DNA from: a virus | Virus record (IMG/VR): IMGVR_UViG_3300033153_003914 | Location: 1-22,247 of that record | Length of the DNA stretch: 22,247 nucleotides | Strand: one strand, 5' to 3' | In this document: piece after piece, positions 15,132-21,329 of the stretch | Numbering within the stretch: position 1 is the stretch's first letter | How the letters are laid out: each line of letters begins with the position of its first letter | Notes under the pieces: generated by a model | What the model was told of the DNA's origin: nothing | What the model saw: the letters and a program-made list of their open reading frames with translations, nothing else | The model's database searches: none | Program-made: the position numbers and the translations under genes

Positions 15132-15563
15132 TTAGGACCTCTCGAACTGTGCTGTGAAGCGGTACGTCTTGACGAGTACCATGATGCTCTCATCTACACC
15201 TATCGCCTCAAGGTCATCATCGCCTGCATTGAATATCTCTATAGTAGTATCGTACTCAAGGGCAGTCATTAGTAGTTCGCCGAGATCAAGTATGTTGTGT
15301 GTAGTCTCTTCACCAATATGGTCTCTAGGGTGACTGGTTAGTATGGCTACTGAGAACTGTCGAGTCCATATCTTACCGTTGTGAGGGTCTAACGAACCAC
15401 CATTGTCAAAGATAACAGCAGCAGGCCAACGAGGTATACTCAGTAGGCGCTCTACATCTAGGAAGGGGGCGACCCATACACGAAGGAACGCAACACTGCC
15501 GCCATTCATCACGGCTTCTGTGCGTGTCTTTACGTCTGATAGGAATGTGCTTACTTGTCCCAT
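15132..15563 (-). CDS. Tail terminator-like protein, 143 aa
   Basis: This 143-aa alpha/beta protein contains RWPAAVIFDNGG (about 44-55) and a long strand plus helix (QFSVAILTSHPRDHIGEETT, then ILDLGELLMTALE). The tail VKTYRFTAQFE matches the general layout of gpU/gp37-type tail terminators, which cap the tube and join it to the head. AAGGA lies before ATG 15563. The spacing to the tube gene is ten bases. In many phages the terminator gene precedes the tube gene; here it follows, so a chaperone role is a weaker alternative. Confidence 0.55.
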   Translation of the reverse strand: MGQVSTFLSDVKTRTEAVMNGGSVAFLRVWVAPFLDVERLLSIPRWPAAVIFDNGGSLDPHNGKIWTRQFSVAILTSHPRDHIGEETTHNILDLGELLMTALEYDTTIEIFNAGDDDLEAIGVDESIMVLVKTYRFTAQFERS

Positions 15564-15573
15564 GTGTCTATCC

Positions 15574-16125
15574 TTATGCTATAACTGGTAAGCTCGCTGC
15601 CTCACCATAGAGGAAGGGAGCGTTGTAACTAGTATCCCATAAGCCTGTTATGGACATAGCTGCACCAGCTAAGTGTGGCATACGTCTGTCCCATGTGAGG
15701 TTGGTCAGGGGTGTTACAACACCACGGGGTATGTAGAGTGTAGGCTTACTAGTATCTACTGTTCCGTCATCATTGATGGGCCGGATCAGTAGTTTGTGTG
15801 TTTGGCTAGAGCCGAGTAAGTCACCTACGTTGTATCCCGTAAACCCATGTACCGTATCACTATCATTAACCTTATTGAACAGTAAGTCTGTCAAGTCAGC
15901 GGACATCTCTGTCATGTGTATCAAGTAGCTTACATTCATCCCTAAGAAGCGTGTGTCTACCAGTGCGGTGCCTGTAGCGTGCTCTGTAATACTCTCTGTA
16001 TCCATCGAGGTTGAGACTATGTGTGAACTAGATACCAAGCCTAGGTCAGTACCACCCGTACTATAGTTAGTAGGGGTTAGTATTAGTCTTCCCTGTGCGG
16101 GATACTGTCCTGTGTCTAATGCCAT
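15574..16125 (-). CDS. Major tail tube protein, 183 aa
   Basis: This is a beta-rich 183-aa protein (QYPAQGRLILTPTNYSTGGT; THKLLIRPINDDGTV; WDRRMPHLAGAAMSITGLWD) of the size and character of siphovirus tube subunits, which stack in rings around the tape measure. It overlaps the gpG-like gene as TAATG, with GAGGA upstream. No sheath gene accompanies it, so the tail is non-contractile. The assignment is by order, size and composition; I see no family-specific motif. Confidence 0.6.
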   Translation of the reverse strand: MALDTGQYPAQGRLILTPTNYSTGGTDLGLVSSSHIVSTSMDTESITEHATGTALVDTRFLGMNVSYLIHMTEMSADLTDLLFNKVNDSDTVHGFTGYNVGDLLGSSQTHKLLIRPINDDGTVDTSKPTLYIPRGVVTPLTNLTWDRRMPHLAGAAMSITGLWDTSYNAPFLYGEAASLPVIA

Positions 16126-16493
16126 TATCTAATCCTCATCTGTTGTTCTACGGCCTTCTTCAGCTCAACACTCAGTTCAGCTATGTCTCGCTTAGTTATC
16201 ACTACTACTTCTCTCTTAGGTATACTCTTAGTACCGTTCTGATGGTAGATAGCGTAAGTGCTATTACTACCTAATACTACTGATACACCACTGGCCTTGA
16301 AGAACATACTATTCATTAGAGCGCCGGTCTTAACTAATGGTAGTCTAGTACCTGTGCTAGGACTCAACGGAACCCACCTCTTACCCCCATGCGCTTGATG
16401 ACCACCCACAGCGAAGGCACGCTTCAGCCTAGACTTCTGCTTAGCGCCCCACCGTGATAGTATCTGAGGAATGATGTCAAAGGGATTAGCCAT
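16125..16493 (-). CDS. Virion morphogenesis / tail completion protein, Mu gpG-like
   Basis: This is a 122-aa basic protein. The middle reads GGKRWVPLSPSTGTRLPLVKTG (about 37-58), followed by TGALMNSMFF and STYAIYHQNGTKSIPKREVV (about 78-97). That is the layout of the Mu gpG/phage virion morphogenesis family: a W-x-P-L start, an L-x-x-TG-x-L-x-x-S turn, then Y-A-x-x-H-Q-x-G-T and a P-x-R-x-x-x motif. These proteins finish the head-tail joint. A strong AAGGGAG site precedes ATG 16493. Confidence 0.8.
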   Translation of the reverse strand: MANPFDIIPQILSRWGAKQKSRLKRAFAVGGHQAHGGKRWVPLSPSTGTRLPLVKTGALMNSMFFKASGVSVVLGSNSTYAIYHQNGTKSIPKREVVVITKRDIAELSVELKKAVEQQMRIR

Positions 16494-16504
16494 TGCTTAC
16501 TCCC

Positions 16505-16951
16505 TTATGTGTCAGTCGAGCTATCCCATGTTGAGTCAGGGTAGCGTAAGTTAAGTTTATCGTTGTCAGGACCGTCTATTACAGGGGTGCTGGCTTCCTG
16601 CCTCAGACCCTTAGCATACGATTCCATCTCCGCCATTAAGAACTCCATACTAGCAACACCCTTATCCGTCAGAGTGAAGGTGTATATCTGCGAGTAGTAG
16701 AGCAGAGCCATACGGATACCGAAGTCCAAGAAGGTTTGATCCCCTATGGTTCCATCAGCATCGTCATAACTACCAGCATCCCCAAGTACAGACTCAACCT
16801 TAGAGGCGGCCATCTGGCATACACGTAAGGTCTTGTCTGTATCCTGAGTGACGGTAGCGTCACGTTGACGGCTAAGGTCTATTAGTGTTGAGTCTGCTAT
16901 CAGCAATGCTAAGTCATCTTGGATGCGTTCAGCGAATGTTGCAGTTGCCAT
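16505..16951 (-). CDS. Head-tail connector, DUF1320 / Mu gp36-like
   Basis: This 148-aa mostly helical protein has the typical adaptor layout. A short N-terminal helix is followed by TDKTLRVCQMAASKVESVLG, then a helix with DFGIRMALLYYSQIYTF, and a C-terminal helix (MAEMESYAKGLRQEA). The Mu gp36/DUF1320 and gp6-type adaptors share this pattern, bind beneath the portal and recruit completion proteins. An AAGGG site precedes ATG 16951. It stands between the 71-aa Cys-rich gene and the gpG-like gene, as in Mu-type head modules. Confidence 0.65.
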   Translation of the reverse strand: MATATFAERIQDDLALLIADSTLIDLSRQRDATVTQDTDKTLRVCQMAASKVESVLGDAGSYDDADGTIGDQTFLDFGIRMALLYYSQIYTFTLTDKGVASMEFLMAEMESYAKGLRQEASTPVIDGPDNDKLNLRYPDSTWDSSTDT

Positions 16952-16954
16952 CTA

Positions 16955-17170
16955 TTACCCTTCTGCTGTTACTACTTCCTGTTCGGAGCAGCCACAGTCT
17001 TCACACTCTTCAAAGTGCTCTTTCATTACTTCGGACAGTGTTGTTAGCGCCGCTTTGACCTGAACATGTAGTTCAATGTGGTCTAGTCCGACGGGGAACT
17101 TACCTGATAGTGACAGGTTGATAGCCTCTACTGTTATCTGAAAGGCTTTGTTTGCTTCTTCTTTATTCAT
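16955..17170 (-). CDS. Small protein with cysteine cluster, 71 aa
   Basis: The first 50 residues form one or two helices (NKEEANKAFQITVEAINLSL). Near the end is HFEECEDCGCSEQE, with H52, C56, C59 and C61, enough ligands for a metal site. GGAG before ATG 17170 is a good ribosome binding site, and the upstream stop is two bases away. I do not recognise the family. A metal-bound small connector or regulator is possible but not shown. Confidence 0.65.
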   Translation of the reverse strand: MNKEEANKAFQITVEAINLSLSGKFPVGLDHIELHVQVKAALTTLSEVMKEHFEECEDCGCSEQEVVTAEG

Positions 17171-17172
17171 TC

Positions 17173-18531
17173 TTAGCTCCAGTCTTCCCAGTTCGCCGTA
17201 GCTGCTACGTCACTGCGGAAGTATCGTCCTAAGCCCATGTTAGCAAAGTACTTCTGTGTAGTACCACCTTCGGCACTTGTAGTCTGAACAGTGAACGTGT
17301 CACCCTTCTTGAAGTCACCGTTAGCGTTACCACTAGCGTCTTGAGTCGTACCGTCGAACAAGGCTGCGGTGTATCCGTTGATGAGTGTAGCGTTAGCCAA
17401 CATCACATCATCGAAGGTTATGGTTCCTACTGCCAGCGATGCCAACTCTACTTGTACCTTCAGCTCTTTAGCAGAGACAGGTATATCGAAGGGGGCGGCG
17501 ATAGCCAAGACCACTGGTACATCGTTAGTCAGAGAGCCTATGGTTATTGAGAGGGTGCCATGTGTAACGCCCTCGTCCCTATCCATCAGCTTAACTGTTA
17601 AAGTACCTGTAGCACTAGACTTACGTTCAACCTTGATAGCCAAGGCTGCCATTGTGCCAGCCTGAATACGACCAGCAGTGAGTAGACTATCCATTACGAA
17701 GTCAGCACTAGCATCGAGAGAGTATGCTCCGTTGATGGGGTCTGTTGACTCCTCAGTTATGGTTGCGTCGCCTGTGGAGATAGTCCATTGACTCAGCTTA
17801 TCTGTTCCTGTGCCGGAGATAGGTGTCTCAAAGTCTCCGTTACGTATCAAGTTACCCGCACCACTGGAAGCTCCAATAGAGCGTATAGTATCGCCTGAGC
17901 CAGCCTTAGGCTGCTGCGAGGCGAAGTCTGTTATTACTGTACCGAAGTCATAGTTGTATGAGGATGAGAGGCCGGAACCGTTCTCTTCCCACGGGTACTT
18001 ACCAGTGCTTGAGCCTTTGATCGTGAACTCTGGTGAGCTTACGCCGTCTACTCTATCGCACTCGAACACGAAGTCTTCTACATGTCCGTAGTCTATGATG
18101 TCGCCACTCAAGTCAACACTACCAACTGATAGTAGTCCTGCGCCAGAACCAACAACTGTTGCTGCTGTATCCTTGGTGTAGCCGCGCTTCTCTATCTCGT
18201 TGCTGTTGTCCACCATGTACTGAGCGAACGTATCTATGTTCTGTGTGAAGTCTGTTAGGTCTGGTGAGCCAGCGAGCCTACCTAGGGCAGGAGCTGACGC
18301 TTGTGCGATACTCTTCCACGTCTCAAAGGCATTACCTAGTTGACTAATAAACTGGTTCATAGCCGTAGTCATCTGTGAGTTCTCTGCTACTTGGTCGCCT
18401 ACTGCTATCTGGGTCTCCAGTGCGTTGAGGTCAGTAGCACCAGTACCAGTTAGGTATGTATGGAATTGGTTACCCAGCTTGGTGATAGCTCTCACAAGGT
18501 CTAGGGTTTCAGTTTCTGTTCGTACAGCCAT
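17173..18531 (-). CDS. Capsid-adjacent structural protein with carbohydrate-binding-like domain, 452 aa
   Basis: It is the gene immediately after the major capsid. Residues 1-120 are helical (LDLVRAITKLGNQFHTYL). About 140-215 are beta. Residues 227-380 look like a CBM4/9-type jelly roll: NLIRNGDFE at 227-235, a tryptophan at 249 (SQWTISTG), and the closing strand GTITFDDVMLANA at 369-381. The end (KYFANMGLGRYFRSD) is another small domain. This suggests a head fibre or capsid decoration that binds glycans. It is preceded by a hairpin that overlaps its upstream region, and AAGGA precedes ATG 18531. A tail-side location is less likely given the gene order. Confidence 0.65.
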   Translation of the reverse strand: MAVRTETETLDLVRAITKLGNQFHTYLTGTGATDLNALETQIAVGDQVAENSQMTTAMNQFISQLGNAFETWKSIAQASAPALGRLAGSPDLTDFTQNIDTFAQYMVDNSNEIEKRGYTKDTAATVVGSGAGLLSVGSVDLSGDIIDYGHVEDFVFECDRVDGVSSPEFTIKGSSTGKYPWEENGSGLSSSYNYDFGTVITDFASQQPKAGSGDTIRSIGASSGAGNLIRNGDFETPISGTGTDKLSQWTISTGDATITEESTDPINGAYSLDASADFVMDSLLTAGRIQAGTMAALAIKVERKSSATGTLTVKLMDRDEGVTHGTLSITIGSLTNDVPVVLAIAAPFDIPVSAKELKVQVELASLAVGTITFDDVMLANATLINGYTAALFDGTTQDASGNANGDFKKGDTFTVQTTSAEGGTTQKYFANMGLGRYFRSDVAATANWEDWS

Positions 18532-18549
18532 TGTGTATTCCTTATGAGA

Positions 18550-18580
18550 AAGAGCCGGCTGTTTTTACCAGCCAGCTCTT
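18550..18580 (-). terminator. Strong 12-bp hairpin after the major capsid gene
   Basis: Arms 18550-18561 and 18569-18580 pair over 12 positions with a single G-T wobble, around a seven-base loop. It lies in the 84-base gap after the capsid stop. Only a short T-rich tail follows (TTTCTC), so partial termination or 3'-end protection that lowers downstream expression relative to capsid is likely. Confidence 0.65.
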
Positions 18581-18615
18581 GCTGTTGTAACTATTGTTTC
18601 TATAAGTACTTACGA

Positions 18616-19545
18616 TTACGCGTCGTTACCGATGATGCTAGCTGCGTTGTTACCGAAGGCAACCTCGTAGGCCCAGCTTGATACGAAGGTCTGAGCGCGG
18701 GAGATAACATAGCTATCTGAACCGGAATCAGTCATATCGAGCACAGGGCGCTGTTGCCAGCCAACCATCAGAGACTTCTCAGGTGAATCCAGATCGAAGA
18801 ACCAGATGTCATCAATGCTTCCGCTAAAGTAGCCGTTTGGCATTGCGACAACAGTACCTTCAGGAATCTTCTGAGCGCCTTCCAGCGTATCAGGATCAAG
18901 AGCGTCCATCACCGACTGGTGGATCAACACGCCGTTGGTAGCACGGGGATCATACATGATACCCATACGAGGCCAACCACCGTTAATCAACTGGTTACCT
19001 GCACCACGCATGGCGAGGAAGCCAGCACGGGCTGCATGTACAGCCGCACGTACTTCTGTTGCGCTGCCTGAGACAGCAGTACCCACGAGGTTATCGAGAG
19101 ACTGTCCACCCGGCATTGCGCTAGTAGCACTGTAGAACGCACCACTAGTCAGGTTACCTGCGGATTCACCAGTGAGGAGCAAGGCCGTCAGTCTCTTATC
19201 GAGGTGAGACACACTCTTCATTGCGATTCCACGGAGCATACGGGAGACAGCACCACGGCTGATCTCGTCCGTCTTCTCCAACAGGTTGCGGTTCATCTGT
19301 GCGCCGTATGTGAATACGAGCGTTTCATACAGTTGAGCTGCACTGTCTGGGGTGTTCATTGTGACTGTACCGCTAAACTCTTCTGCTTCGCCCGGAAGGG
19401 TGATAGCAGTGGGCTTGAAGAAGCCCTCAGCAGCAGGTACATCCATGAATGTACCATCAAAGACGCTTGAGCTAAGTTCTGCGTTGTAGATTTCGTAGAA
19501 CTCGACAAGCGATTCGCGCAGTCTGGTTTCTAATACTGAAGCCAT
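18616..19545 (-). CDS. Major capsid protein, Mu gpT-like
   Basis: This 309-aa HK97-fold shell subunit is close in length to Mu gpT (about 305). The N-terminus (ETRLRESLVEFYEIYNAELS) is the helix that contacts neighbouring subunits. The P-domain and core include GAQMNRNLLEKTDEISRGAV and AVHAARAGFLAMRGAGNQL. A turn near IDDIWFFDLDSPEKSLMVGW leads to a C-terminal strand. There is no large delta domain, consistent with the separate scaffold made from the protease gene. AAGGA precedes ATG 19545. The codons favour CTG/CTT and avoid CTA, unlike the tail genes. Confidence 0.87.
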   Translation of the reverse strand: MASVLETRLRESLVEFYEIYNAELSSSVFDGTFMDVPAAEGFFKPTAITLPGEAEEFSGTVTMNTPDSAAQLYETLVFTYGAQMNRNLLEKTDEISRGAVSRMLRGIAMKSVSHLDKRLTALLLTGESAGNLTSGAFYSATSAMPGGQSLDNLVGTAVSGSATEVRAAVHAARAGFLAMRGAGNQLINGGWPRMGIMYDPRATNGVLIHQSVMDALDPDTLEGAQKIPEGTVVAMPNGYFSGSIDDIWFFDLDSPEKSLMVGWQQRPVLDMTDSGSDSYVISRAQTFVSSWAYEVAFGNNAASIIGNDA

Positions 19546-19611
19546 AATAGTATTCCTTTAGTTTAGTTGGAGCACCTATGACTCCTTTGTTAGTTATTCC
19601 TTAGTTACTGC

Positions 19612-20034
19612 TTAGTACGCAGCGCACTTGACCCAAATCTCAGTCGCACTGATGACTTCACTGATCTTACCAACCGCGATGTCATTAGTACCCGTACCAG
19701 CACTGGTTACTTCGTTATTCAGTTCTTGTACGACTGCATCACCTACATTAGCGATGGCGAGGCTACCGTCTTCGTGCACGCACTTGACGAATGCTCCACC
19801 AACATCAACGAGGATGCTGAGGTCACCAGCACTACCACCTGAGTTGTCAGATGCTTCCAGAGCTATGCCCAAGAAGAATGTACCAGTTGTGTCTGTTGAG
19901 TTAGCTACATATCCTGCCGCGTTAATCATTACCATTGCACCGTAAGGGATAGACTCAACCGCTTGTGCGAGACGAACGCTTGGTCCGCCAGATGGGCGGT
20001 AGCTATCAACGATGTTTACTGTACTTGCTGCCAT
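19612..20034 (-). CDS. Head decoration / cement protein, 140 aa
   Basis: This is a small beta-rich, Gly/Ala/Ser/Val-rich protein (SVRLAQAVESIPYGAMVMIN; TGTFFLGIALEASDNSGGSAG; VDVGGAFVKCVHEDGS), resembling DUF2190-type capsid decoration proteins. It sits between protease/scaffold and capsid, the usual place for such a protein. AGGA precedes ATG 20034. An imperfect hairpin precedes it in the 67-base gap. It likely stabilises the expanded shell. Confidence 0.65.
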   Translation of the reverse strand: MAASTVNIVDSYRPSGGPSVRLAQAVESIPYGAMVMINAAGYVANSTDTTGTFFLGIALEASDNSGGSAGDLSILVDVGGAFVKCVHEDGSLAIANVGDAVVQELNNEVTSAGTGTNDIAVGKISEVISATEIWVKCAAY

Positions 20035-20056
20035 GTTATTATTCCTGTTTTTGTGT

Positions 20057-20084
20057 AGGACACGGTTTCAAAACCGCTGTTCCT
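20057..20084. repeat. Imperfect hairpin between protease and decoration genes
   Basis: CGGTTT (20063-20068) and AAACCG (20071-20076), with outer AGGA (20057-20060) and TCCT (20081-20084), form a stem with small bulges. It is not followed by a T-run on either strand. It may mark an RNA-processing point before the decoration and capsid genes. Confidence 0.45.
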
Positions 20085-20101
20085 ATTTCATCCTACTCGA
20101 A

Positions 20102-20587
20102 TTAGATGCGGTTAATGACCTTACCAGTCAGGTCCGCTTTGTTCTTACCTTGACAAATCGTTGAGAAGGTGTCGAAGTCGATCTTGCTATCGTGCTTATC
20201 ACAATATGCTTTGTGTTCGATCTTCAGTTGATCTTCCAGCTTAGGAGCTTCATAAGTCTTTTCCATCTCAAGACTAATATCATCGTTAGCCTTTTCCATG
20301 AGACGGGTGTACTCAACGCCCATAGCCATAGTGTTATCGCCAAACTTAGCGAATGAGGCTTTGAGGTGCTTCTCGTTGGTGTAGCCCTTAGAGACGAGGT
20401 TACGTACATAGCCATCAACGGTGATGTCGATCTTCTGCTTTGCAACTTCAGCAAGAGCAGCCTTCAACTTCTCTTCGTTGATTGGATCGTCTTCTTCGTC
20501 GATCTCTTCTGGGTCTTCAATCTTAGCAGACATCGCTTCAGCAATCATGCCAGCGATCTGTTCGAGGTCTTCAGGTGATAGTGCCAT
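20102..20587 (-). CDS. Nested scaffold protein from an internal in-frame start, 161 aa
   Basis: Inside the protease gene, M181 (ATG 20587) is preceded by AAGGA at 20595-20599 with a seven-base gap, the same site used before other genes here. The nested product MALSPEDLEQIAGMIAEAMS and onward is an acidic helical protein, and the start falls exactly at the domain border. Mu (I/Z) and lambda (C/Nu3) use the same arrangement: the protease carries the scaffold as its C-terminus, and an internal start makes excess scaffold. Expression of this form is inferred, not shown. Confidence 0.72.
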   Translation of the reverse strand: MALSPEDLEQIAGMIAEAMSAKIEDPEEIDEEDDPINEEKLKAALAEVAKQKIDITVDGYVRNLVSKGYTNEKHLKASFAKFGDNTMAMGVEYTRLMEKANDDISLEMEKTYEAPKLEDQLKIEHKAYCDKHDSKIDFDTFSTICQGKNKADLTGKVINRI

Positions 20588-21127
20588 TTTGGATTCCTTG
20601 TGTGTGGTCCCCTTAATGGGACTATACTTATATTTCATCGAGAGCGTCTTGAATGAGAATTCCTCTTCAAGCTGCTCCTTAGTAACGTCTACAGTTAGAT
20701 CGGCCCAACCTTCTGAGTCCTGACCGAAATCACCAGACAAGAGTGAGATACCTTTGAGTTGTGCGTCTTCTTCGCTCCAACCCCATTCAATACTACGCTC
20801 TGTCAACTCACCCGCTTCAACCATACGGATGACATCTGGGTTTGTAATAAGTATATCGGCAACTAACTCCTTGCCTGATATATGCAGGTTTAGTATCCTA
20901 CCTACGCCCGGACCACCGTGGTTTAGCAGCACGAAGGCTCCTACCTTACCGGCTTCCACACGTCTGTTGTAGTGTACTAAGAACTGCTCGAACGTATCTA
21001 CTGTGAGGTCGCGGAGAAAGTCAGGACGTTGCTCCTGTGTAGTCTCTTTAGACAACTCCACATTCTTAATGAGCAGACCTTCTGCTGTCTTCTCTGCTTT
21101 ATAGTTGGCTGTAATCAATTCAGGCAT
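20102..21127 (-). CDS. Head maturation protease fused to scaffold, Mu gpI-like
   Basis: This is a 341-aa protein. The N-terminal half (about 1-170) looks like a phage prohead protease: GAFVLLNHGGPGVGRIL (64-79, candidate catalytic H70), ILITNPDVIRMVEAGELTER (92-111), then RSIEWGW (candidate S112). The C-terminal half (from about 181) is acidic and helical (IEDPEEIDEEDDPINEEKLK), as in scaffolds. The start ATG 21127 overlaps the preceding gene by eight bases. A second start at M181 likely makes free scaffold. The protease would digest the scaffold and itself during head maturation. Family and catalytic residues are by eye. Confidence 0.8.
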   Translation of the reverse strand: MPELITANYKAEKTAEGLLIKNVELSKETTQEQRPDFLRDLTVDTFEQFLVHYNRRVEAGKVGAFVLLNHGGPGVGRILNLHISGKELVADILITNPDVIRMVEAGELTERSIEWGWSEEDAQLKGISLLSGDFGQDSEGWADLTVDVTKEQLEEEFSFKTLSMKYKYSPIKGTTHKESKMALSPEDLEQIAGMIAEAMSAKIEDPEEIDEEDDPINEEKLKAALAEVAKQKIDITVDGYVRNLVSKGYTNEKHLKASFAKFGDNTMAMGVEYTRLMEKANDDISLEMEKTYEAPKLEDQLKIEHKAYCDKHDSKIDFDTFSTICQGKNKADLTGKVINRI

Positions 21128-21329
21128 TGTCTTCCTCTGTAGGCTCTTTATCGGCAGCCACTTCCACTGCCTGTTCAGCCTCTACAAATATAGCATTGGT
21201 TAGATCGTGTAGTGCGTCAGAGTGTTCCTTATACAGATGTATCAGTCCCTGAAGGCGCTGCACTTCCTCCTGTAGTATCTTGATCTGGTTCTCTAGGTAG
21301 CTCTGCACTTCGGGTGTCATCGTCATCAT
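21120..21329 (-). CDS. Coiled-coil protein overlapping the portal end, 69 aa
   Basis: The protein begins MMTMTPEVQSYLENQIKI and continues with heptad-like LQEEVQRLQGLIHLYKEH, ending in an acidic tail. GGAGA seven bases before ATG 21329 is a strong ribosome binding site. Its first 101 bases overlap the acidic C-terminal tail of the portal in a different frame. The stop overlaps the protease start by eight bases. No function is recognised. A scaffold accessory or a portal-linked chaperone is plausible from its position. In Mu the corresponding slot holds the minor head protein gpF, which is absent here. Confidence 0.6.
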   Translation of the reverse strand: MMTMTPEVQSYLENQIKILQEEVQRLQGLIHLYKEHSDALHDLTNAIFVEAEQAVEVAADKEPTEEDNA

